Position numbers and translations under genes: made by a program
Notes under the pieces: generated by a model
What the model was told of the DNA's origin: nothing
Seen by the model: the letters and a program-made list of their open reading frames with translations, nothing else
The model's database searches: none
Part shown: piece after piece, positions 1 to 5,646 of the stretch
Numbering within the stretch: position 1 is the stretch's first letter
Layout of the letters: each line of letters starts with the position of its first letter
NCBI GenBank assembly: GCA_017407885.1
Contig: JAFQVU010000035.1
Location: 1-7,309 of the forward strand
Reading direction: 5' to 3'
DNA from: Clostridia bacterium
GTDB taxonomy: Bacteria; Bacillota_A; Clostridia; Oscillospirales; CAG-272
Length of the DNA: 7,309 bases

Positions 1-1
1 T

Positions 2-1192
2 AAAATGCGTGCGGCATTTTTAGCAAGCCGTCAGTCGGTTGCGGTAATCAACGCATCTCTCGAAAGCTCGATTTCTGGTATTCGCGTGACAAAGGCATTT
101 ACCAACGCCGAGCGCGAGCAGGAAAAATTTGAAGAGGGAAACCATGAATTCGTCGAAGCCAGACGTAAGGCGTATAAGGCGATGGGACAGTTCCATTCGG
201 CGACCTCGTTCATCACCGATATTTTCAATGTTATCGTGCTCATCGCCGGCGGACTTTTTCTGTATGCTGGAAGGATTGAGTTCGCGGACTATACGACATT
301 TATGGTATCGGTAGGCGTATTTATCACGCCGGTCATGACGATGATAAACTTCATGGAGCAGTATCAGAACGGTGTTACCGGCTTTGAGAGATTCCTCGAA
401 ATAATTGATGCCGAGCCGGAGAAAGATGCTCCGGATGCCATTGACATCGGCAGGGCAGAGGGCAAAATCGAGTTTAAAAATGTCACATATGCGTATGACG
501 GCGAGCACGATGTTCTTCATAATGTTAGTCTGTCGATTGAGAAAGGTAAGACCTTCGCTCTGGTCGGTCCGTCGGGCGGTGGAAAGACAACAATCTGCCA
601 CCTAATCCCGCATTTTTACAATATTGAATCGGGGGAGATTCTCATTGACGAACGGGATATACACAAAATAACCGCGGAGTCACTCCGCCGCAATATCGGC
701 ATAGTCCAGCAGGATATCTATCTTTTCAATGCATCGATACGCGAGAACATCCTTTACGGCAGACTCGATGCTACAGAGGAAGAGGTTATCGAGGCGGCAA
801 AGCGTGCAAATATCCACGAATGGATAATGACGCTCGATGAAGGCTACGAAACGGTTATCGGTGAGCGCGGAGTACGTCTTTCGGGCGGTCAGAAGCAGAG
901 ACTTTCCATAGCACGCGTATTCCTTAAAAATCCGGCTATACTTATACTCGACGAGGCGACAAGTGCGCTTGACAATACAACGGAAATAATGATTCAGCAG
1001 GCACTTGATGAACTTTGCCGTGGACGCACGACGATAGTTGTGGCGCACCGCCTATCGACTATCAAAAATGCGGATGAAATCGCGGTTCTTGCCGAAGGTA
1101 AAATAATCGAGCAGGGTACTCACGATGAGCTTGTCGCGCTCGGCGGTATGTACTCAAAACTTCATTCGGGGCAGTTCAGAGAAAAATTATAA
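2..1192 (+). CDS. ABC exporter, fused membrane and ATPase domains, 3' part (5' end outside window)
   Basis: This is a half-size ABC exporter (MsbA/BmrA-like layout: membrane domain followed by ATPase) that couples ATP hydrolysis to export of an unidentified substrate at the cytoplasmic membrane. The frame is open to the left edge, so the first 150-200 residues are missing; such proteins are usually about 580 aa and 395 aa are readable from the first ATG at 5. Numbering from that ATG: the long cytoplasmic extension with the GIRVTKAF element is near 25-32, membrane segments are near 72-90 and 97-115, Walker A GPSGGGKT is 188-195, the Q-loop is near Q235, the LSGGQ signature is 292-296, Walker B ILILDE is 312-317, the D-loop SALD is 320-323 and the H-loop His is H348. 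All ATPase motifs are canonical, so it is expected to be active. It ends 5 bp before a strong terminator. A homodimer or a heterodimer with an upstream partner are both possible. Confidence 0.95.
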   Translation, partial: KMRAAFLASRQSVAVINASLESSISGIRVTKAFTNAEREQEKFEEGNHEFVEARRKAYKAMGQFHSATSFITDIFNVIVLIAGGLFLYAGRIEFADYTTFMVSVGVFITPVMTMINFMEQYQNGVTGFERFLEIIDAEPEKDAPDAIDIGRAEGKIEFKNVTYAYDGEHDVLHNVSLSIEKGKTFALVGPSGGGKTTICHLIPHFYNIESGEILIDERDIHKITAESLRRNIGIVQQDIYLFNASIRENILYGRLDATEEEVIEAAKRANIHEWIMTLDEGYETVIGERGVRLSGGQKQRLSIARVFLKNPAILILDEATSALDNTTEIMIQQALDELCRGRTTIVVAHRLSTIKNADEIAVLAEGKIIEQGTHDELVALGGMYSKLHSGQFREKL

Positions 1193-1197
1193 TACGC

Positions 1198-1235
1198 AAA
1201 AACGCTGTATGCAGATAAAAGCATACAGCGTTTTT
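1198..1235. terminator. Bidirectional Rho-independent terminator between ABC exporter and rnj
   Basis: A perfect 15-bp inverted repeat (1198-1212 with 1221-1235) has an 8-nt loop (AGATAAAA). Its outer A/T pairs give a T5 run after the stem on either strand. It lies 5 bp after the exporter stop and 29 bp beyond the stop of the convergent RNase J gene, so it can end transcripts from both directions. Confidence 0.92.
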
Positions 1236-1264
1236 ATTACAGTGATTTATCGTTTGCCGCGTTG

Positions 1265-2941
1265 TTATATATTCATAACTACCGGTAATATCATCGGTTT
1301 GCGCTTGGTCTTTTGGTAAAGGAATTTTGAAAGGTCATCCTTTACGCAGCCCTTAAGCTCTGCCCAGTCGGTGATGTTTTTGTCAAGACAGTCAAGCAGG
1401 GCATCACGTGCAATCGTGCGTGCCTCTTCAAGAAGCTCTTCTGCCTCTCGCACATATACGAATCCGCGTGAGATGATATCCGGTCCCGACAAAAGCAGAC
1501 GTTCATTTATATCGACAGTTGCAACAACCACGATGATGCCGTCCTGCGAGAGATGACGGCGGTCACGCAGAACGATATTGCCTACGTCTCCGACACCGTA
1601 ACCGTCAACAAGTATCTTTCCGCTCGGTACAGTACCGCCCCAGCGCGCGCCGTCGCGGTCAATCTCGAGCACCTTGCCGATTTCGGGAATGAAGATATGA
1701 TTTTCCTGCATTCCCATTTCAACAGCGAGGTTCTTGTGTGTTATAAGATGACGATGCTCTCCGTGCACCGGCATAAAATATTTAGGCTTTGTAAGCGCGT
1801 GCATCAGCTTTAATTCTTCCTGACATGCGTGTCCCGATACGTGTACATCGGCGAGTGCATCGTAAAGCACGTTTACGCCCTTGCGGAAAAGCTCGTTGAT
1901 TATATTTCCGATGAATTTTTCATTGCCGGGAATCGGGTTGGCGCTGATTATGACGAGGTCGTTTGGACCGAGCTGTACCTTGTCATGGTCGGAAAACGCC
2001 ATTCTGTGGAGCGCGCTCATCGGTTCGCCTTGGCTTCCGGTAGTAATGATTGTGAGCTGATTGTCACGGAAGCGCTTGATTTCATTGATGTCGATAAGAG
2101 TTCCATCGGGTACGTTCATGTAACCAAGCTCAATTGCTGTGTTGACGATGTTTATCATGCTTCTGCCGGTTACTGCAACCTTTCGTCCGTGCGCGGCGCT
2201 GGCGTTGATTATCTGCTGTACGCGGTGTACGTTCGAGGAGAATGTAGCGATGATAACTCGCTTGTCGGAATGCTGCATGAGGATTCCGTCAAGAGAACGT
2301 CCGACTTTCTTTTCAGATGGGGTATATCCGGGGCGCTCTACGTTAGTTGATTCGCAGAGAAGCATGGTTACGCCCTGCTTGCCTATCTCGGAGATGCGCG
2401 GAATATCCATTATTTTACCCTCGACGGGAGTGAGGTCAAGCTTGAAGTCACCCGAGAAGAAGATTATACCGTGCGGTGTTTTGATCGAAAGCGCGCATGC
2501 ATCCGCTATGGAATGGTTGACGCGGACAAATTCTACCGAAAATACACCGAGTTTTACAACATCGCCTGCCTCAACCGCGTTAAGCTGCGGCTTTTCGCTG
2601 AACGTGTGCTCGGTAAGCTTGTTAGCAACGATTCCGACCGCAAGGCGTGTGCCGTATACCGGCGCGTTCACGGTTTTGAGTACATACGGAAGTGCGCCGA
2701 TGTGGTCTTCATGTCCATGCGTTAAAACGAAGCCCCGAACCTTATCAAGATTTTTTTCAAGATAAGAAACGTCGGGAATAACAAGGTCAACGCCGAGCAT
2801 GTCGTCATCGGGGAAACCGAGTCCGCAGTCAACGACGATAATATCATTTTCATATTCGAGAGCGGTAATGTTTTTGCCTATCTCACCAAGACCGCCAAGA
2901 GGGATAATCTTAAGTTTTGCATTATTTTTGCTTTTTGCCAT
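1265..2941 (-). CDS. rnj: Ribonuclease J (metallo-beta-lactamase/beta-CASP)
   Basis: RNase J is the cytoplasmic 5'-to-3' exoribonuclease and endoribonuclease of Firmicutes mRNA decay and rRNA maturation. The 558-aa length matches the family (about 555 aa in Bacillus). In order, from the ATG at 2941: the beta-lactamase motif HGHEDH at 75-80, the motif-3 His at H143, the metal-binding Asp in SGDFK at D165, the beta-CASP module spanning roughly 210-370 with TGSQGEP at 301-307, VHVSGHACQEE at 366-376, and the last metal-binding His in PVHGE at H393; a C-terminal domain follows. All catalytic residues are present. An upstream in-frame ATG at 2974 would add 11 residues but has no ribosome binding site, whereas the chosen start has AAAGGA 10 nt upstream. 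It stands alone, facing the ABC exporter. Family assignment is secure; whether the strain has a second paralogue cannot be seen. Confidence 0.97.
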   Translation of the reverse strand: MAKSKNNAKLKIIPLGGLGEIGKNITALEYENDIIVVDCGLGFPDDDMLGVDLVIPDVSYLEKNLDKVRGFVLTHGHEDHIGALPYVLKTVNAPVYGTRLAVGIVANKLTEHTFSEKPQLNAVEAGDVVKLGVFSVEFVRVNHSIADACALSIKTPHGIIFFSGDFKLDLTPVEGKIMDIPRISEIGKQGVTMLLCESTNVERPGYTPSEKKVGRSLDGILMQHSDKRVIIATFSSNVHRVQQIINASAAHGRKVAVTGRSMINIVNTAIELGYMNVPDGTLIDINEIKRFRDNQLTIITTGSQGEPMSALHRMAFSDHDKVQLGPNDLVIISANPIPGNEKFIGNIINELFRKGVNVLYDALADVHVSGHACQEELKLMHALTKPKYFMPVHGEHRHLITHKNLAVEMGMQENHIFIPEIGKVLEIDRDGARWGGTVPSGKILVDGYGVGDVGNIVLRDRRHLSQDGIIVVVATVDINERLLLSGPDIISRGFVYVREAEELLEEARTIARDALLDCLDKNITDWAELKGCVKDDLSKFLYQKTKRKPMILPVVMNI

Positions 2942-3353
2942 AGATTCACTATCCTTTCGTGTAGGTTGATACATATGTATATGTAAGTATCATGTAATAA
3001 AACCAATATTTTACATCTAAATACCCAAGTTATAGCAATTCGGAGTCAGGGCATAAAAATCAAGCCGCGACTAATATAGGCGCGAAAAAAGAATCTTATG
3101 GCAGCTTTTTTATTTGCGGCGCGTGATGCGGTGTGGCAGTTAACGGCTTATGGACGGTCAACCGATAACATTTCCGATCGGCGCGGCAAATTAACGAATA
3201 CAACGTACATTCGAAAAAAGCCACTCTGAAACAACGAACCAAAATATAACATTAACTATTATATCAATATTTTGTTAAATATATAAGCCTACGTGTATGA
3301 ATATATTGTTAATAATATTTTTCGTCCTGACGGTAAAACTTATAACACGGCAT
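2942..3353. other. Non-coding spacer upstream of rnj, no gene seen
   Basis: No convincing open frame with a ribosome binding site is present here. The part next to rnj should hold its leftward promoter. Two weak candidates on the minus strand are TTGCTA (3033-3038) with TAAAAT (3008-3013) at a long 19-nt spacing, and TTGGTT (3001-3006) with a poor -10 near 2976-2983; neither is convincing. The middle (about 3061-3220) is more GC-rich and carries only short imperfect inverted repeats. Positions 3235-3325 are strikingly AT-rich. A hydrophobic 71-codon frame from 3297 lacks a ribosome binding site and is not called. Confidence 0.5.
2952..2957 (-). promoter_or_regulatory. Ribosome binding site deciding the rnj start
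   Basis: AAAGGA on the minus strand lies 10 nt before the ATG at 2941. The alternative in-frame ATG at 2974 has only A/T-rich sequence upstream, so this site supports the shorter protein beginning MAKSKNN. Confidence 0.7.
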
Positions 3354-3383
3354 TTGCTTTTATGCCGCATAACGCTTTATAAA
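3354..3383 (+). promoter_or_regulatory. Candidate promoter for the small-protein gene and its leader
   Basis: TTGCTT (3354-3359) is followed after 18 nt by TATAAA (3378-3383), a 5/6 match to the -10 consensus with a weak -35. Transcription would start near 3390, just before a cluster of hairpins, giving a leader of about 115 nt before the small ORF. Predicted from sequence match only. Confidence 0.35.
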
Positions 3384-3393
3384 GGGAGCGACG

Positions 3394-3505
3394 GCGTGAA
3401 AAAATTTCACGCAACGAATTTTTGTCTTTGTCGGCTTCGCCGACAATTTCGCATACGAAACCGACAAAATATCAACAAGCAAGGAAGTCTTTGCCTTGCA
3501 AAGAC
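3394..3505 (+). other. Inverted-repeat cluster, possible structured RNA leader
   Basis: Several perfect stems lie within about 110 nt: 3394-3401 with 3405-3412 (GCGTGAAA, 3-nt loop); 3428-3435 with 3439-3446 (TTGTCGGC, loop TTC); 3447-3451 with 3456-3460 (TTTCG, loop CATA); and 3487-3493 with 3499-3505 (GTCTTTG, 5-nt loop) ending right at the start codon. The second and third are enclosed by TTTTGTC (3420-3426) pairing with GACAAAA (3463-3469), which would make a compact three-way junction. None is followed by a T-tract, so they are not simple terminators. They could be a leader RNA, a mobile palindromic repeat, or chance products of the repeated TTTGTC/GACAAA words. No known riboswitch class is recognised. 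Confidence 0.4.
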
Positions 3506-3730
3506 ATGGTAATTAAAATGAAAAATAAAACAAAACCGTCTGAACGTGCTGCCCAGTGTATAGCTGCATGGCACGATACGGGTAAGACTACCGATGTACA
3601 GGGAAGCTATACGGGCATATACAAAGATCCCGATAAAAAGGCACAACCGATGATAGACATACCGTATATCTATATGAACTCGGCGGATACTCGGGATATG
3701 CGTCCGGTGCAGGATGCAGACGACCTGTAA
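3506..3730 (+). CDS. Small acidic-tailed protein of unknown function (74 aa)
   Basis: This is an unrecognised small soluble protein with no signal peptide or membrane segment. It has a basic start (MVIKMKNKTKPSERAAQ), then a middle containing DVQGSYTG, then a C-terminus PVQDADDL that looks like a conserved end; from memory, small clostridial proteins with a GSYTG...PVQDADDL pattern exist, but this could not be checked. The frame stays open upstream to a TTG at 3422, but that extension only translates palindromic DNA. The start is taken at the ATG at 3506, with the ATG at 3518 as alternative. AAGGA (3481-3485) is too far from 3506 for a normal ribosome binding site unless the intervening hairpin folds. 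The stop codon touches that of the convergent gene at 3731, with no terminator between them. Confidence 0.6.
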   Translation: MVIKMKNKTKPSERAAQCIAAWHDTGKTTDVQGSYTGIYKDPDKKAQPMIDIPYIYMNSADTRDMRPVQDADDL

Positions 3731-4066
3731 TTAAGACAGTATTTTGACAACAATCAAAGCCGCAAACAAGACTGCTAACAAAATGACAGCGGCAAAAAAA
3801 CACCTGACAGCCGTACGTGATCTCTTTTTATGAGAGATTATTTGCGGCTGTCCGATTTGATTTTCTTTAGTATAGGCATCAATCATTCTGTGTGCTTCGG
3901 ACAGCATATCGGAATCCTTGCAGGATTGCGGAAGATCGCTTTTTATTACGAAATATGCCGAATCAAAATATTGGCTTCCTGTATCCTTCACCATAATGAT
4001 CCTGCGCTGACAGCCTTTTAACATTTGTATTACCGTAACTTTCGATACGAATCCATATCGTACCAA
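3731..4066 (-). CDS. Small C-terminally anchored membrane protein of unknown function
   Basis: This 111-aa protein has a soluble N-terminal part and one strongly hydrophobic helix at about 87-109, with HKKRSR (79-84) on the cytoplasmic side and only two residues after it. That is tail-anchored topology, with the soluble part expected inside the cell. No catalytic motif is visible. The TTG start at 4066 is chosen because AAAGGAAG lies directly upstream. An ATG at 4024, giving a protein starting MLKGCQRRII, has only a weak site, but it matches my unverified memory of clostridial relatives beginning M(L/I)KG, so the shorter form is a real alternative. It lies 56 bp after the ImmA-like gene on the same strand and is probably the last gene of the repressor operon. 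A role linked to the switch is inference from position only. Confidence 0.7.
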   Translation of the reverse strand: MVRYGFVSKVTVIQMLKGCQRRIIMVKDTGSQYFDSAYFVIKSDLPQSCKDSDMLSEAHRMIDAYTKENQIGQPQIISHKKRSRTAVRCFFAAVILLAVLFAALIVVKILS

Positions 4067-4069
4067 AAG

Positions 4070-4077
4070 CTTCCTTT
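4070..4077 (-). promoter_or_regulatory. Ribosome binding site favouring the TTG start at 4066
   Basis: AAAGGAAG on the minus strand has its AGGA core 5 nt before the TTG at 4066. No comparable site precedes the alternative ATG at 4024. It supports the 111-aa form but does not exclude the 97-aa form. Confidence 0.5.
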
Positions 4078-4122
4078 CACACCGCTCATTGTTTTAATAC
4101 ATTATTGACGGCAGAAATTGGT

Positions 4123-4728
4123 TTATTCATTAATTGTGAAAGAACTTCCATTTATACTGTGCCGTGTGTTTTCTATGAATTCGCTGAATTTATCCCGCAC
4201 TTTACATTCGAGATCGCTTTGATAGAAACGCGAGCGTTCTTCAAGCACCATCATGCGTTTGGCGCGTTCTGTCGCAATCGAATACGGGATATCACATAAA
4301 AGAGCAATGTCCGCAGCTTTGGTAATACCAAGTTCATGAAGTACGCATGCAGGCGCAAGCAGACGGATGGCGAACATATCAGCTTCACGCTCACTCTTCA
4401 GTTTTTTATTGCCGGTGTCGAATCGATAGTCTGCATATTTATAGGCATGGCCGAGAAGTATATGCCCAAGCTCATGAGCGAGTACCATTCGTGCTTCGCA
4501 GGCAGGTAAACGGTCATCATAAACAATTATCCATTGACCATCGGTGTAAATACTTGCCCCTGCCTCTCCGCGCCGAAGCTCTCCGACCTCGGAATTACGC
4601 TTTACACGTATTCCCGCACGCTGTGCTGCAGAGATCAGTTTAATTGGAAGTCTTCGCATATCGAAATCGATCTGACATCTCCACGCTGCATCTCGGCACG
4701 AGGCGTATACACCGTAATAATCGTACAT
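4123..4728 (-). CDS. ImmA/IrrE-family zinc metallopeptidase (COG2856/DUF955)
   Basis: In this family, as in ImmA of ICEBs1, a cytoplasmic zinc protease cleaves a partner XRE repressor and so lifts repression. The 201-aa length is normal. The zinc motif is AHELGHILLGH with HELGH at 85-89 (two His ligands and the catalytic Glu). The third acidic ligand is expected in SEREAD (112-117), followed by the typical FA.RLLAP stretch at 119-126. All key residues are present, so activity is expected. The N-terminal 30 residues before the usual domain are unremarkable. Its ATG overlaps the repressor stop in TAATG, with GAGG upstream inside the repressor gene, indicating translational coupling. Repressor cleavage here is inferred from family and pairing; the trigger, which is partner-protein binding in known systems, is unknown. 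Confidence 0.93.
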   Translation of the reverse strand: MYDYYGVYASCRDAAWRCQIDFDMRRLPIKLISAAQRAGIRVKRNSEVGELRRGEAGASIYTDGQWIIVYDDRLPACEARMVLAHELGHILLGHAYKYADYRFDTGNKKLKSEREADMFAIRLLAPACVLHELGITKAADIALLCDIPYSIATERAKRMMVLEERSRFYQSDLECKVRDKFSEFIENTRHSINGSSFTINE

Positions 4729-5174
4729 TACAGATCCTCATCAGTTTGAGGAGCATCTTTTAAGCGGCGCAGACGCTCCTCGGATATTTCTTCATGCGTT
4801 GGAGCAATGGTGCCGTCATGAGATTTTGCGGCACGGAAAATATCATATGTCGGTGTGTTGAGAATTTCATCGATACGTTCTTTAAACTCGGGACGGGTTC
4901 GATATGCGTTAATGAGACTGCGCTCATGCTCCGATAATTTGACAGATGAGGATTTTGCGCTTTTTTTCTGCCTGCTGTCATACCCAACAAGCCATGCAGG
5001 ATCAACGTCAAGCGCACGGGAGAGTATATAGACACGCTCCTGCTTGGGCTTGAAGCGTGCACTGAGGTATTGAGAGATAGCCGATTTAGGAATTTCGGTG
5101 CAGGCGGAAAGCTGTATCTGAGTAATTCCGCGCCTTTCCATGGCGATTTTGAGGCGCTCGCTGAAGATTGACAT
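4728..5174 (-). CDS. XRE-family transcriptional repressor, ImmR-like
   Basis: This is a DNA-binding repressor of 148 aa. The N-terminal Cro/C1-type domain spans about 1-66: the helix-turn-helix is TQIQLSACTEIPKSAISQYLS near 18-38 and the domain closes with WLVGYD (61-66). A charged linker (67-80) leads to a C-terminal region that contains YDIFRAAKS (110-118) and ends in APQTDEDL. That ending is familiar from clostridial prophage and ICE repressors and is a plausible dimerisation and ImmA-cleavage region. GTGAGG lies 7 nt before the ATG. It is transcribed leftward from the promoter at 5254-5282 and coupled to the ImmA-like gene. It probably binds the three AGTTCAGAA palindromes at 5226, 5361 and 5611, repressing both arms including its own; this is inferred from their placement. 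Confidence 0.93.
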   Translation of the reverse strand: MSIFSERLKIAMERRGITQIQLSACTEIPKSAISQYLSARFKPKQERVYILSRALDVDPAWLVGYDSRQKKSAKSSSVKLSEHERSLINAYRTRPEFKERIDEILNTPTYDIFRAAKSHDGTIAPTHEEISEERLRRLKDAPQTDEDL

Positions 5175-5225
5175 ATAAGAACCTCACTTTCTGCGGTATT
5201 GCTGTACGGATTTTTTATATTGGCG

Positions 5226-5244
5226 AGTTCAGAATTTGTAAACT
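5226..5244. promoter_or_regulatory. Operator-like palindrome O1 at the leftward start point
   Basis: AGTTCAGAA-T-TTGTAAACT is a 9-1-9 palindrome with two mismatches in the right arm against the perfect copy at 5361. It begins about 3 nt inside the expected leftward transcript, where a bound repressor would block the repressor/ImmA promoter. Confidence 0.75.
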
Positions 5245-5253
5245 TACATAAAT

Positions 5254-5282
5254 ATTATAACCAACCGTTCGACAGAAATCAA
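5254..5282 (-). promoter_or_regulatory. Leftward sigma-A promoter of the repressor operon
   Basis: On the minus strand, TTGATT (5277-5282) is followed after exactly 17 nt by a perfect TATAAT (5254-5259). The transcript would start near 5247, leaving a leader of about 73 nt before the repressor ATG at 5174. Operator O1 lies just downstream. Confidence 0.8.
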
Positions 5283-5330
5283 GTCTTTTGACAAAAAAAT
5301 ACGAAAATATCGTAAAAATCTGCACAAGCC

Positions 5331-5359
5331 TTGACATAGGTTGGCGGAAATGTTATAAT
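5331..5359 (+). promoter_or_regulatory. Rightward consensus sigma-A promoter of the Cro-like operon
   Basis: Perfect TTGACA (5331-5336), a 17-nt spacer and perfect TATAAT (5354-5359), with a TGT extended -10 element immediately before it. Such a near-ideal promoter would be very active unless repressed, which fits the perfect operator right after it. Confidence 0.93.
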
Positions 5360-5360
5360 T

Positions 5361-5379
5361 AGTTCAGAAATTCTGAACT
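5361..5379. promoter_or_regulatory. Operator-like perfect palindrome O2 at the rightward start point
   Basis: AGTTCAGAA-A-TTCTGAACT is a perfect 9-1-9 palindrome beginning one base after the -10 box and covering the expected start point near 5366. It is probably the main operator of the XRE repressor or the Cro-like protein. Confidence 0.88.
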
Positions 5380-5400
5380 GATTTCGGAGGGAAAACACAC

Positions 5401-5646
5401 GTGAGATCATTTGACAGATCATTCCTTATTAGGCTTATAGCTGAGCGAAGATGTGAGAAGGAACTTGCTGCCGAGATAGGACTTAGTGAAGCGGCATTTT
5501 TGCATTTATTGCATGGCGAACGAGAATTTAAGCAGGATGAGATGATTTGTATTGCGGAGTATCTTGAATTAAATAAAAATGAGTTTACACGCTGTTTTTT
5601 TACGCCTGACAGTTCAGAAATGCTAAACTTTGATGAGGTGATATAA
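5401..5646 (+). CDS. Small Cro-like helix-turn-helix regulator (DUF739-like)
   Basis: This 81-aa protein is almost all DNA-binding domain. The N-terminal helix FDRSFLIRLIAE is followed by a helix-turn-helix at about 20-40 (KELAAEIGLSEAAFLHLLHG), then FKQDEMICIAEYLEL and an NEFTRCFFT ending, a pattern like the phage/ICE Cro-type DUF739 family. It starts with GTG, well supported by GGAGGG 9 nt upstream, and its leader contains operator O2. As the first gene after the repressed rightward promoter it occupies the position of lambda cro, so it may compete for the same operators; this is inference. A third operator copy lies in its last codons, and its stop overlaps the next start as TAATG. Confidence 0.85.
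   Translation: MRSFDRSFLIRLIAERRCEKELAAEIGLSEAAFLHLLHGEREFKQDEMICIAEYLELNKNEFTRCFFTPDSSEMLNFDEVI
5611..5629. promoter_or_regulatory. Operator-like palindrome O3 inside the Cro-like gene
   Basis: AGTTCAGAA-A-TGCTAAACT has the same 9-1-9 layout and an identical left arm, with two mismatches in the right arm. It lies within codons near the 3' end of the Cro-like gene and 17 nt before the next start. It could serve as a roadblock or a looping auxiliary site. Coding constraint makes the palindrome less expected by chance here. Confidence 0.65.

Noticed and set aside
1829..2350. 173-codon open frame antisense to the RNase J gene
   Set aside because: It is a shadow of the well-supported RNase J coding strand, with no ribosome binding site and no recognisable protein features.
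3297..3512. Hydrophobic 71-codon frame on the plus strand that looks like a small membrane protein
   Set aside because: It has no ribosome binding site and an AT-rich start that gives hydrophobic residues by composition, and its second half merely translates the inverted-repeat cluster.
3764..3798. GCCGC/GCGGC repeat next to A7 as a terminator for the convergent genes
   Set aside because: Only 5 bp with a long loop, inside the membrane-protein coding region, and no T-tract follows the stem on either strand.
5300..5314. Inverted repeat TACGA/TCGTA with a 5-nt spacer between the two divergent promoters, as another operator
   Set aside because: Only 5-bp arms in very AT-rich DNA, unrelated to the AGTTCAGAA palindrome; probably chance.
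5288..5316. A second TTGACA at 5288-5293 as a further rightward promoter
   Set aside because: The sequence 17 nt downstream is CGTAAA, a poor -10 box, and the perfect promoter at 5331-5359 explains the rightward transcript.
5361..5379. Reading the O2 palindrome as a LexA/SOS box
   Set aside because: The Gram-positive SOS box is GAAC-N4-GTTC; this site is GTTC-N9-GAAC, the opposite order and a different spacing.
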